DNA of 64,000 bases from Ampelocalamus luodianensis (Eukaryota > Streptophyta > Magnoliopsida > Poales > Poaceae), in contig CM070617.1 in the NCBI GenBank assembly GCA_036346255.1, positions 25,967,080 through 26,031,079 of the forward strand, written 5' to 3'. This document shows positions 24,001-35,541 of this stretch, in pieces; position 1 is the first letter of the stretch; each line of letters opens with the position of its first letter. Made by a program: the position numbers and the translations under genes. Below the pieces are notes generated by a model, which ran no database searches, was not told the DNA's origin, and saw only the letters and a program-made list of their open reading frames with translations.

Positions 24001-25745
24001 GAGTTATTTGTGTACTGAAACATCATGCTTGGGTACACAACCAGTTGAGCATGGCCACACATGATGATTAGAATAACCTCATACAGTGTGCTGAATGTAC
24101 TGATCTTAATTGGACCTGCTAATATCCATTAAAGAACATCATTCTAAAGACATGAAAGCTTATGCAATCAGAGGCAAAATGCGCCAAACAAGAATTACGG
24201 CTATTTCCTCGGGGGAAAAAAAGGATATTCCAATAACCACCTGCGTGGCTGCGTTAGTATTCACGAAATCGGCCTAGGCGGCCACGGGCCACCTAGGCGC
24301 TCAGCGTCGGATGGCCACCACGACTAGGGCCAAAGTCGGCTGCCTAGGTGGCCGGCCGCCTAGGCGGTCCAAGGCGGGCGCTGGGCAGCCAGGCGGAGCT
24401 AGGCGCGGTGGTGCTGGCGGCCGACTCAGCGTTGGCATGTTGCTAGGCAGCGACCGGAGGTCGCAAGGAGGAAGAAGAACAGAGGCTTGTGGGCTGGCGA
24501 AGGAGGTACGACGGTGGGCTACTGGGCCGGCCCAATATCGACATGGTATAACATTATCCCAACTAAACCCTAGAACAAACCCGAGCAACCCATGCGAGAG
24601 AGAGCGAGTGCGCCAGCGGCGGCAGAGTACGCGATCCCGCATCCCCTACCGTCGCTTCTCCTCAGATGAGACGCCGCAAACACAACCTCAGATGAGACGC
24701 CGCAAACACAAGGTGGAGGGAGGGCTCGAGATGGGGCAACAATGGTGACGAAGGAAGGGCTCGTGATGGCGGCAGCAAATTGCAGAAGGAAGGCGGCGGA
24801 GAAGCAGCAGAAGGAAGGAGGAGGAGAATCCACCTCGCCGCCAACCGATTCTCCCTCCCCGTCACCGGATTTTGTCTCCCTACCACTCACATCGACCTTC
24901 GGGCTCCATGTCCCGCTGCTGCTCCAGGTTTGCTTCCCTCCCCTCTCTTCTTCTGCACTCCTTCTCTGCTCCCAGGTTTGTTTCCCTCCCCTCTCTTCTT
25001 CTGCACTCCTTCTCTGCTGAATGTTCCTTCCCTGCCCCTGCTGAGTTGGCCGCCTAGGTGCCGGTCCACCTCTCGACTAGCGCCTAACACCTTCGTGAAC
25101 ATTGGCGTGAACTAACGAGCCTAAAGGCTAAAAGCCTGCTTTAAGTTCATAAGCAATTGATCGATTCCCATAAACAGCAACAAACGATTCACTCACCTCA
25201 CCGCCGCCGCCGCTATTCCGATCCTTCCCCCCAACGTTCAGAAACGGCCTCGGCGCACCAGGCCCGACACCGCCGCCGCCGCCGCCGTTGTTGCAACCCT
25301 TCCCCGCAGCGCCCATCATCGGCCGGGGCGGCCGCGGCCCGCCCACCCCAACACCACCTGACCGAAACGTCCCTCCGCTACTGAAACCGCCGTGAGGGCC
25401 CGGGAAGGCCCCGAACTGATTGGGGTTCGGCGGGAAGCCTCCGGGAAAGAACGGCGGCAGCGGCTGCTGCTGCTGGAGCGCGGCGGCGGCGAGGAAGCCG
25501 AGATTCTGGAGCTGCTGCGCCTGGCCGAAGAGCTGCAGCGCGAGGAAGGGGTTGGCCGCCGCCGCCGCGACCATGGGGTTGGCGGCGGCGGCGGCGGCGG
25601 CGAGGTTGGGGACGGGCGGCGGGAAGGCGGCGGGGTTCAGCTGCGGGTGCATGGGGACAGCGGGGAGGGGAGGCGGGCCCGGGTCGCCGGGCCGCGGGCG
25701 GTGTGGTTGGCTGTGGTTGGGGCGGGGAGGGTGGTAGGGGCGCAT
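21068..25745 (-). CDS. NUFIP1: NUFIP1-like protein, box C/D snoRNP assembly factor (frameshifted tail)
   Basis: Homologue of NUFIP1 (yeast Rsa1), a nuclear RNA-binding adaptor that helps the R2TP/HSP90 machinery assemble box C/D snoRNPs. Six exons join in phase: 25745-25197, 23569-23386, 22741-22639, 22198-22108, 22014-21952 and 21739-21068 (553 aa). Exon 1 is Pro/Ala/Gly-rich with FPP and FGAFPG repeats. Exon 2 has an RGG-like stretch (GRDGRDGRQFGPSGGRGKGR). Exon 4 carries the diagnostic CPPIIYDANEVKQWLEARKK, and exons 5-6 continue the helix (EEAQMRRQ-ELKEILAKQKELG). The C-terminal IKRDRHRILHTFKFMVLNNFF block is family-like. After a run of five A (plus-strand T 21237-21241) the frame gives a Met/Val-rich tail ending at 21068. 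The next frame gives an acidic Ser-rich tail ending at 21081, surely the ancestral one. Start: first ATG in the frame. Intron 1 carries a transposon-like insertion. Confidence 0.85.
22647..22700 (-). repeat. In-frame 30-bp tandem duplication in NUFIP1-like exon 3
   Basis: TGCTCCAGATGCTGGACTGT recurs with a 30-bp period (22647-22676 and from 22677), encoding two copies of SDSPASGA separated by CC. The period is ten codons, so the frame is kept. It lies just before the conserved CPPIIYD block. Confidence 0.85.
24255..25110. mobile_element. Non-autonomous DNA element with CCTAGGCGG subterminal repeats, in NUFIP1 intron 1
   Basis: TTCACGAA followed by CGGCCTAGGCGGCC begins the left side (about 24260). 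The right side ends GGCCGCCTAGGTGCCGG ... CTTCGTGAA (25050-25099), an imperfect inverted arrangement. Several CCTAGGCGG/CCGCCTAGG copies crowd the left end. The interior holds a 26-bp direct duplication (CTCAGATGAGACGCCGCAAA, about 24660-24712) and a 51-bp duplication (about 24927-25020). The superfamily and target duplication are unresolved. It has no transposase. Confidence 0.6.
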
Positions 25746-27147
25746 GGTAGCGCCGGTTTTTCCCCTCAGGGAGGGAGGAAGCGGAGCTTGGTGGGGAGAG
25801 ATTTTGGGTAGGGTTTTACCTTGGGACTTCGGGGGCACGGAGACGAAGGTTGTCTGTCTGACCGGGAAGGGAATGCTCTGGGGAGGGTCTCACGGAGAGG
25901 CCCTCCTCTCCACCGTCCGATCATCCTCTACTCGAGAGGCCTCAGTCCTCCCCACTGAATTTTTTTCCGACTGACCGGGCCTGCTAGTTTTGGCATTATC
26001 AGTTTGTGCTCTATTGACTTTGGTTGACTATGGGGCTCTTACATAATTTCAGGAGCTTTGTTAAGTTTGCAGGTAGCATCTACTGGTAGCCACCTTGTAT
26101 TTTACATTTTGGCTTGGATGCCGAATCAATAACATACATTATTCAAGTACCAAGACAGCTGTTTCATGATCAATTGGTAGAGGACGCAAGTTGAACTTTG
26201 CGCAGATGCAATGCTATAAAACCATGCATGTTGCGACAAGAGTAACCTGTACTGATCCCATGAATACAGCAACGATTTACTCCCTAGCGTGTTGGAATCA
26301 TTTGCGGCAAATGCAATGAAATGTTAGCTTTCGAATGCCTGCACTCATGTACAACAAGATGAGATTGAAACACAAATGTGGAAGCCCAGCTTCAACGTAC
26401 CATGCAAACGCGATACTTATTCCTGAACATTATATCTGACAACAATTCGGTCATCCGATTAACATACAGAAGTATCTCAATCATTAAAATAACACCCAGT
26501 TCCAACACAAACAAAGCAATACCTATTCCTGAACAAAAACATCATCTCACAGCAATTCGGTCGTTTAATGAACCACCGTATTTTTACCACAAGTTCATAA
26601 TGGACCAAAGGATGGGAACGATCCAGTCATTCGATGGAAATGAGTCGATGACTTTTTTTAATTAACAATTGGATTTAAAAAGAACATGGACCCAAACCAC
26701 GGGCAAATGACAAACTTGTGAAACTTGAAAGCAAATTAGTGGGTTTGATCAAAACTGCCAACCAGGGATACAGGTACAGCAGGGGAAAAGGACACAGCTT
26801 GCTTCGGGCAAAAAAACTCCAGCACGCCTGTCATTTAGAATTCTGCACATTCCTTTCTGGTATACTGGACAGCGGAGAGTGCGGCAGTGAAATCCAAGAT
26901 ACATATTTACTGCAGTGTGCAGACTCCACACAAATAAACTTCGATGCATATAGTACACCCGATCATCCTTTTGGGTTCCGAGCAGTGCAAATTACCTCTC
27001 ATATGTCCACCACCATCAGCAACACACATTCTTTATCAGTTCTCATTCAAATGGATTTCTTGGTCCTTGGTGTGTTGAGTTCCTGTTACAGGGGATCATT
27101 AGAAACTAATGTCTGTTACAATCTATAACAGCAGGTTTTGAAGGAGC
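25746..27147. other. Intergenic: NUFIP1-like promoter side and AGD14-like 3' side
   Basis: 25746-26000 is the GC-richer upstream region of the NUFIP1-like gene, and a leader without stop in its frame reaches 25838 via a non-ATG codon. 26000-27147 is AT-rich; the part next to 27147 should be the 3' untranslated region of the AGD14-like gene. No separate gene is supported. Confidence 0.4.
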
Positions 27148-30100
27148 TTACAACATGTGGGAGTCTTGTACTTGTCCTGTCATGTATGACAACCCTCCTG
27201 AATTAACAAGAGAATCAGATAATGTATTAACAATGAGAATTTCTGCGTTTGTGTACTTGTCCATGAGGATCAATCTGGTGTAAAGAGGCAGATACCTTGA
27301 GATGCAGAAGGAATATATGGCACGGTAGAATTCTGAGAAATCCACGACCCTGTTAGGTTCCCAGTGTTTTCCGTGGGAACATGAGGATCTGGCAATGTTG
27401 CCTGTAGTGAGGTCAAATCCATGAACTGAGAAGAGAAATAAAAAAGAATTCGTGAATAAGGGTTAAGGACGCAAAAGAAATAAAGAGGATTTTGGCAGAA
27501 TGGAAACTACTGCATTCCAGTTAGCATGTCAAGAACAGAAGAATGTAAATGGATATCTCAATAGTCCTAGGATCTTACGTGGGCTAGTAATCACTTATTC
27601 TAAACCACATCTTACAGTATGATCACAAATAAAAGGAACAAATTAGTAGTCCATGTTATAATGGCTACAAGTGCAAACCACAAAATAGCAATCACACCAT
27701 GTTGTTAGCTTCAACGTCAGATTCAAATGCCATGTCAAATGGATTTGTTGATTTTCCAGGCTGAGACACCATGCCGCCCTGAAACCAAATTCAAAAGAAC
27801 AGTTAAGAGATAAATTGATACTTCTTAGACACTTGTAAACTGGCTCCAGTTATCCAGTAGCCCCATGACAGGCAAATAAAGCAAATACAACATCACCATT
27901 CTTGCCTATACCAATAAATTATAGAAAGAAATGAACATAGTCATTATAGATGAATACAAATTTTAATAAGATAAAAAAAATACAAATCAACTAAAAGACA
28001 TGCATGAAAAAGCACAAGAACATGGTTCATGCATTTTGGACGCTTTGGACGCCTCATCTACATACAGTCAAAATTCAAAACTATACAGTCTGAAATCACC
28101 TTAATAAACTGTTTTCTTATTTTTTGAAAAATCATCTGATAAGCTGGATAATATTACAGTAAATTGGACCACAGGAAACAAAAGGAGAAAAGAAAATACA
28201 AATCATATGTCAAACACATGATTGTATGTATCCATGCATGTTTGCTTCCAATCATATGGAACTAATGTCAAACTGACAAGGAAGCTAGCTAGAGGAAAGA
28301 GCCTTAAATCATGGATAAAACATACCAGTTGGGGTTGAAGTGGTGGAGGAAATGACGGCCCAGCTATGTCACTGGGCGAAATATTGAAGCCAGGAAACAT
28401 ATCCCCAGGAGTTGACATTTCAGGCTCACCCCTAGACAAATCCTAAAAAAATTATTCAAAATGTTCAGTCTAGCCTTCTTTGAGAAATACTATATTCTTT
28501 TGAGTGATTAAAAGACAAGTTAGCAACCTGTGGAGTTCTGGATCCAACATATGGACCACTGGGTATGGTGAATTGATGAGGTGCTACTTGAGACATAGTG
28601 TTGAATGTGAACAAATTATTGGGCATGCTCCCAGTAGATTCACCAAAGGCATTCCAGGACTGAAAAACAACCAAGGAAAAGAACCCATATTTAACTTATT
28701 AAACATATAAAGTTATAACAAACCTCACAGTTCCATATATCAAATGGTGAAATACCTGGGAGTTTTCCTTGGAGACAGGGATCTTCACCTCTTCAGCATT
28801 TAAACTCCACTGATCCATCAAAGATGGAGATCTTTGTGACAAAATGGCATTTGATGGCGAAGTTGGCAATGTTGATTGATCAATTCCTTTAGCAATACCA
28901 TCACTTGGAGGGAATGCGGTGGGCACCTGAGCTTGCACATTTGAAACAAAAGTCGAAGAACCATGTTGAGGTGTGTCAAAGAACGCCCATCCTTCATTAG
29001 CAGGCAATGGAGCTGCTGGTGTAATATGCTGAACACTAGACGTAGGTGGCAGTTGTTGGTCAAAGCCAGCAAACAGATCCATTGACGGAGGGGAAGAGGA
29101 AGTTGCTCGTTCCTGTGAAATTGACAGACTGAAGAGATCTTGGTGCACAGGATGAGATGCGGTGAGTGCTTCTGCTGAAACAGATGATGAAGGTGTGGCG
29201 GTCTTCTGAACCACAAGATTATGCACAGTTTCTTTGGCAACATCAGAATGGCTGCCTAAATCAACTGTTTTATGAGAAACTGATGGGGTTTGTTGATTAA
29301 AGCCAGCAAACAAATCTATTGACGCGGCATAAGTGACAGGCTGTTGCATCGTTGATTGATCAAAGAGGTCTTGAGTTGTGAAAGCCGTTGGTTGTGGTTG
29401 TGTTGAAACAGGCGAAGGCACAGCTGCCATGTGAGCCCCACCATGTTGCACAGATTCCCGGGTGGGAACAGTTTGGCTGACTGGCGAATTTGTACTGCTC
29501 TGCGAGGCAAATATTTGTGTCGAATGAGCTACAGAAGATGCCCCAGTCTGGCGGTTTACAGCAGAATGTGCTGGTCTTTCTGTAGGTGCATCAGGTAGGG
29601 CACCTGAATCAACTGACTTATTAGACGCTGAGCTACCATCAAATGATCCAAAACTTCCAGAAGAAGCTGTTCTCTGCACATAGGAAGAAGGTACATTTTA
29701 TTACTAAACCACTCTACTTCAAGAGTTGCACAAGCCAAAGGGCAATTTTACTAGAAAGGAAATATGCAAACGGAAGGATCAATAACCTGCGAACGTCGAA
29801 CTCCATTAAAATCTATTTGTGAAGCTGCATTCGGATGCCTATGGGATTGAGGATTTTCAGTTGATACATTTCTTGAATGGTGGACAGAAGGACTGCTGTA
29901 CCCTGTATCCTGAGAGCTAGGAGAAAGCACATCATTTCTAAAGTCACCAGTGCTTGAGGTTGAAAAGTCGGAAAACCTTGACCCGGCACTCTCATTAGCA
30001 AAACGGTCTTCGTGCATTTGGTCCCGGAAACAACCTGGACTGTACAGTAAGCTGCCGAGTTTTCCATCAAAGAGTGCCCTATCCGAAGGCCTTCGAGCAA

Positions 30101-32368
30101 GCGTGTCAACTTGCTTACCATATCGTCTGTCTTCATATTGAAAATCATAAGGCGGGCTTTGGGAGTATGAATGGTAGGAGCTAGGTCTTCTCATGTCACT
30201 TTCATTGCTCTTTACACTCTGTTGAAAATTTGGAAATCTATAGTTAGCACATAAGTATGGTAAATAATGAAAAGTTTGCAGCATGAATACCAAGCATTAG
30301 AAAGGTTCATGCGTTAGGTGAAGGACAACACAATACTTAGATATCCATATCAGCACTCATTAGATTTTTTAACTCATTACCTCACTATCTGTGGCTGGTT
30401 TGTTACTGGTCTTCCCACCAGCATATTTCTTGTCCACATAAACAGCTCTGATAAATTCCCTTATCCTATCTGGATTGCTGAAAAAAAAACATAGTGGCAT
30501 AAACAAATGTAGCAGCCTTCATAAAAGCACGAAGTGCCAATAAAAACTTGAGAACGAAACAAAACTCACCTATTGTCAGGCAATCTCATTCGTTGCCAAT
30601 CCCAATCTTTTAGGTAGATATCACGTGCTCGCTGCACTCATTAACTCCACTGTAAGTCGTAAAGTTGACCAGGTCACTCTAGAGGGAACAAAATAGAACA
30701 GTTCTGGGTGCATTTACCTGGTTACCACCCTGTTCAAGAGCCCGCACTTCTTGGGTAGTGAATTTAGCCATTGACACAGACTTAACACGGTGAGTGAACT
30801 CCCGGCTGTTATAACACACACACACACACACACACACGAAAGATACTATCAACAGCAGGACAGAAAAAGTATACTAATCAAACATAGTCCAACAATACAA
30901 CAGATGTTGATTGTGTATTCCCCCAAGGAACAGAAGTTGACTGTATTTCCCCAAGGTTAAACTGACTGTATGCAGTTATCTCGGTGTAAAAATATCCAGA
31001 GACTAGTGGGGTGTTTGGTTTGAGGAATGGATTGGCCCTAACATCAATCCATTCCTCATCTTTTTGTTTGGTTTAAAAAATGGATTGAGTGATCATCGCC
31101 ACCTCATTTCTCATATCTACAATGCTAATAGAAAAATGAGGAATGGGATCATCCCATAACAATCATGGAATGACCTCATGACGGGCCAACCCATCCTAGG
31201 ATTAATCTATTCCTCAAACCAAACATGCCCTACAGTTCTAGAATGATGAAATGGAAAATTCCATGTGGAGTAAGATTAAACAAGGAATACACTGTGATTT
31301 TAGATTGTTAACTATTTGTGGCAACAAATCACAGCCATTGCCTTGTTTCTTTAGAAGCATCAAATAACACATCACATCTTCTTGCATAAGTGAATTCTGA
31401 ATAGACCTACACATGAATTATTATGTAAAAAGAAGAAGGGAAGCAGCTAAAAATCCACAAGGAACCAGGCACTCACTGTACTCCACTGCATGACAAACAT
31501 ACGAAGGTCCAGAAATTGGTACATACATATTGTGGCCCCTGCAATAAAACAAATATTGCTTGTGTGATTCAAGTAATGTCAAGAGAATAACATCTAACAT
31601 CACTTGGAAGGGTAACTAAAAGAAAAGAGTGGAGCTGATTATATTTTATACACCATTGCAAAGGTAGAATTCAACGACAGTTAATCAATGGAGTGACTTT
31701 TGAATTAAGTAAGCAATTCTACTGCTTCAAACCACATAAGAGCAACACAAGTTGTGCTTACTGACATGCAAAATACTAAAAGTTCAGCCATTCAGCCAAC
31801 TAAGTAACTTCATTATCACATACAAGCAGCAACTGCAGACAAAAGTACCGAAATCGGTAAGGAGCTCTCAATAAATCAACGAGCTTTTTATTAACAGACC
31901 AATCCAGCAATATTATATTACTTAATGGCAACAAAATTATGAGATTCACAAACCAAAGTAACAGTGTAACACAGCAACAAACTACCCTATTGAATATTGA
32001 TCACAAGTAATAGCAACGAATTCATTATTCTCAGAGATCAGGAATAAACGAGCAATCCTTATCATCGTCCAATCAACAACTGCAGCTTAAACACATGAAC
32101 GAACCAAACAAAATCGCACCGGAGGCAATGAATTTCGTAAATCTGAGCTAATCACGGAACATCCCAATCCAACGGACCAATTCCACAGCCTCTCGTTCAA
32201 CGATCCACGAAGCAAAACAGGACAAATGCACCAATCAGCTTAACAACAAAACAAGCAGGCGGAGGACATTACCACACTGTTGCAATTGATGCACTTGCGA
32301 TTGGGCGGCAGCTTCATGAGCCCGCGGATGATCTTCTCGTTCCTCTCCTCCTCCCTCCGGCTCCCCAT
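27148..32368 (-). CDS. AGD14: ARF GTPase-activating protein, AGD14-like
   Basis: Predicted ArfGAP that stimulates GTP hydrolysis on ARF GTPases during vesicle formation. Twelve exons join in phase: 32368-32273, 31538-31477, 30805-30718, 30631-30570, 30477-30381, 30218-29787, 29673-28756, 28659-28528, 28442-28326, 27778-27698, 27425-27296 and 27197-27148 (754 aa). Exons 1-2 carry the zinc finger CINC(16)CLSC, followed by SGVHREFTHRVKSVSMAKF, GGNQRARDIYLKDWD and the catalytic-domain end REFIRAVYVDKKYAGG. The Arg after SGVH is the expected arginine finger. The long C-terminal part is Ser/Gln/Pro-rich with repeated SIDLFAGF, MDLFAGF, QDLF and NPFD-type motifs, which commonly bind clathrin adaptors and EH domains. 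The short last exon (GGLSYMTGQVQDSHML) could be followed by another exon not recognised. Intron 3 side carries an AC microsatellite and intron 2 a MITE. ARF itself, its likely partner class, is encoded at 58708-61225. Confidence 0.88.
30814..30837. repeat. (AC)n microsatellite
   Basis: Twelve AC units in intron 2 of the AGD14-like gene, just upstream (in gene sense) of the exon 3 acceptor at 30806. Confidence 0.85.
31003..31232. mobile_element. MITE with GTTTGGTTTGAGGAAT ends
   Basis: Left arm GGGGTGTTTGGTTTGAGGAATGG and right arm CTATTCCTCAAACCAAACATGCCC are imperfect inverted repeats; the element is about 224 bp (31006-31229). CTA occurs on both sides (31003-31005 and 31230-31232), a possible 3-bp target duplication as in PIF/Harbinger (Tourist-like) elements. 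It lies in intron 2 of the AGD14-like gene. Confidence 0.7.
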
Positions 32369-32707
32369 CCCCACCGTATGAAGCAAAAAAAATCCCCCGA
32401 AAAAACCCGCAAATTTTACCCAAAAAGTCGGCGAAAACAGAGAGCCTCAGCGGCTCGGCCGAAATCGTCAAGCCCTAGCTCGATTGGGGCAGCCGGGGGC
32501 TAGGGTTTACTGGAGGGGAGGAGGAGGCGAATGGGAATGGCGGCGACTGCGAGTCAGAGAGCGAGATGAGAAAAAGAAAGGCGAAGAGGGAAAAAGGCGT
32601 TGGGGATTAGTGCCCCGTGCCCGGAAGCCGACGGGTTTGGGAGTTTTTGACTGTGGAAATTTTAATGGCAAAGTTTTGCATGTTATTTCACTGCTAATAA
32701 AAGATGC

Positions 32708-33074
32708 TAAGGCCAGTCTCAGTGGGGGTTTCAAAGGGATTTCATTCTCATTTAATGATACGCCACATCAAATTTGCTTAGTTGGCAAAGTATTCATGAG
32801 AGAGAGAGGAAAGGGTTTCATCTAGGTGAAACCCGCAAATCACCGATACCCGACCAATGAAACCACTGAAACCCGCATTGAGGCGGCGAGTTTCAATCTC
32901 ATGCCCTCGGGATCACAACTTCATGCACATATTAACTCCTGCGACTTGACTTGAAAGCAGTGAAATGAAACTCCCACCGAGAGAGAGCGATTTCATTTAT
33001 CATTCCTAGTCTGCAAAGCTGACGTGGTAGTCTTGGTAACTGGGAAGTGAAACCCACCATTGAGACTAGCCTAA
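32708..33074. mobile_element. Tourist-like (PIF/Harbinger) MITE with TAA duplication
   Basis: The element is 32711-33071 (361 bp). It starts GGCCAGTCTCAGTGGGGGTT and ends AACCCACCATTGAGACTAGCC, giving inverted ends of about 20 bp. TAA flanks both sides (32708-32710 and 33072-33074). It has further internal GTGAAACCC / GGGTTTCA inverted segments. It lies about 340 bp upstream of the AGD14-like start codon, so it may overlap promoter sequence. Confidence 0.85.
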
Positions 33075-33250
33075 AAGAAGGTGTTTATCCTGTGCAGCTA
33101 GACGATTGTACATGAAGCTATAAAAGGTTACAGGTTGAAGATGACACAATGCCACTAAAAGTTCAAAAAAATTACCCACTCATACAAGCTATAAAAGGTA
33201 GTGTTTCCCTTCACCCTAGCACATTCCCCTCCCCTCTCCTCCTCGACCGG

Positions 33251-33692
33251 GCACACCTCACATGCGACTAGGGTTTCCACTGCTATCACCAGGTGTCGGG
33301 GCTCGCCACTGGCCGTCCGTCAGCATAATCGACCACCCCAGCCCCACCTCGTCATCTTCTCCTACGCCATCATATCTCAGACTCGTCCCCGACATCCTTC
33401 TCGTTGAGGTCTGGCGCCGACGACCTATGTCAGATCTGCTCCCCACCCTCCTCGCCATCCCACCGCCCTGTGCACACCTCACAGGCAACTAGGGTTTCCA
33501 CCGTCGCCTAGTGTCGAGGCTCACCACCGGTCTTCCGTCGTCGGAAACGACCTCACACGCCCCCATCTCGCCATCTTCTCCTCCGCCTCTATCTCGGACC
33601 CGTCCTCGACATACTTCTCGTTGAAGTCCGGTGTTGATGACTCGTGCCAGATCTACTTGCGGCCCTCCCCGCCATCCCACCGCCCCGCACGT
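33251..33692. repeat. 221-bp tandem duplication, GC-rich
   Basis: Unit 1 starts GCACACCTCACATGCGACTA at 33251 and unit 2 starts GCACACCTCACAGGCAACTA at 33472. They share AGGGTTTCCAC, TCTTCTCCT, CTTCTCGTTGA and GCCATCCCACCGCC in the same order. The units have diverged noticeably. Frames inside are Pro/Ser/Arg-rich and not conserved between units, so coding is unlikely. Confidence 0.75.
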
Positions 33693-35536
33693 CCTAGCCG
33701 TCGGCCCCAACGAACTCGATGACCTCCTCCCGCCGGAGCTGACCTCCGCCTCCTCCCTCGCTGCCACTCAACGCCTTCAACCGACGTTGCCTACCTCCGA
33801 TCGACTCCGCCTGCTTTGCGCCGCCTCCCTCCACCGAGATAAACCTCGAACTCTTCCCCTCAGTTCAGGTCTTCACTCGGATTATTGGTTTGATCATTGG
33901 GGCTGCCAAAATTTATAAGTTTAATTGTAGGGGTAGTTTCGATTGTATATTTTGTTGTCAACTACCGCATCCCAATTTATCATAAATTGTTCCTAGTGTT
34001 AAGAACATAAACAACAAGTGGCATTTTGATGATCTGTTAGCAAGATTCAGAGCAGGTTAGAACAATAGCTTCTCCCCCAGGTCCATCAACGGCTACAGCC
34101 GTTCACACGGTTCCTTGTATCCTGCTGACTTTGGTGAGCTCCAGATACTGTCACGCAGTTGATAACCTAGGTGAAATTTCTCCTGTTGCGATGTTTTTTC
34201 TGAAATTTCAATAGGTGGTGTTGATGTTTGGAGTTCAACATTAATTAGCCGTTTGAAATGATGGTGGGGAAAGAATTGTTCTGATTCAGCTTGGTCTTGT
34301 GGTTCTCCTTTGAATAATTCCTCAAGGTGATATAATCTTTTCCTTTGTAAGACAAGCTTTCGACTTTAGCAAATATAAAGACAAGACGTAGTGTTGCTTT
34401 GCATAAATATTCTCCTAGGTGCTTCTTTCCACTAGGTAAAAGTGCATATTATAAATATTCTCCTAGGTGCTTCTTCCATCAGTAAAAGTGCATCTGTAGA
34501 TGCAGAGTTTTTATGCATGAAACTTGCTTTGCTTATGCCTACTAAGAAAAAAAAAAGAAATGTTTTGCTTATACAGTTGTTTTGCTTCTTTTCTACCCTT
34601 CCTTGCCATCACATGTTTATTATGAAACAGGTACACGCTTATTTCTATTGCGAAGGAAAAAATAGCTGGAATGTTACATGCATATGTTAAAGTGGAATGC
34701 TTATGCATCTCCATAGCGTATTATCCAATGAAACTCTGACTGAAGCAACTCTCCATGGTAAACTGCTACTACACCAATTTATTTCTTTATATGATGGCTT
34801 AGTTTTCCTACAACATCCATTACAATAGTATCTTGCACCTTCTCATAAGCCATGTGGCCAACAACCATACCTCGATCTTTCATAGAGTCATGGTCTGTGA
34901 TAGAGTGATCCCTCCTGAGAGGCACTGGCCAATCAAATTTTAATAATTTGTAGGATAAAAAGCCGCTAATCATATGGATGACTCCACAAATATTATAATT
35001 TTTTGTTTAGCAAACAAACTTACGCATTTAGGATTTGTTGTTGGTCAAGCATTGAGTTTAGCTTCAATTTATTCTGTTGGGTTCTGACTCATTACACGCA
35101 TGCAATTCCATCTTTACTCCCCGGATGTCTTGTTTGCCCCTGAAGTGCATTTAAATGTCTAGCGATTATTTTCTATTCGATGTTTCTAACAATGTATGTG
35201 ATTCAGTTTTGCTAGGTTTTGTTCTATGCTGAAAACTATTTAATTCATATACAAGTCAATGACCCGATATGTTTTAGTTATACTATGTATAACAAATTGT
35301 AAATATATTAGTTCTAAGTTGACGCCAAATGTTCTGTCAAGTTCATGCTGAATCTATAGATTGCAAGGTATCGGCTGATCAGACTGCCTACAATGCATTT
35401 TTTAGAAGGGACAAGCTAATTTTTTTGGTATAAATAGATGGCATTTCCTGTGAAATCTACCATTTTGTTACACATCTGTTTATAGTTCTGTAAATTAATG
35501 TTTATTCTCTCATTTCATTTCACATCCACGGAAAGG
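33693..35536. other. Intergenic, mostly AT-rich, no supported gene
   Basis: A short local duplication (AAATATTCTCCTAGGTGCTT at about 34406 and 34454, period about 48 bp) is the only structure seen. There is no long frame or recognisable domain. The right edge is the target site of the chromovirus. Confidence 0.35.
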
Positions 35537-35541
35537 AAATT

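Noticed and set aside
25746..25838. N-terminal extension of the NUFIP1-like frame
   Set aside because: It would need a GTG start; the first ATG is at 25745 and is preferred.
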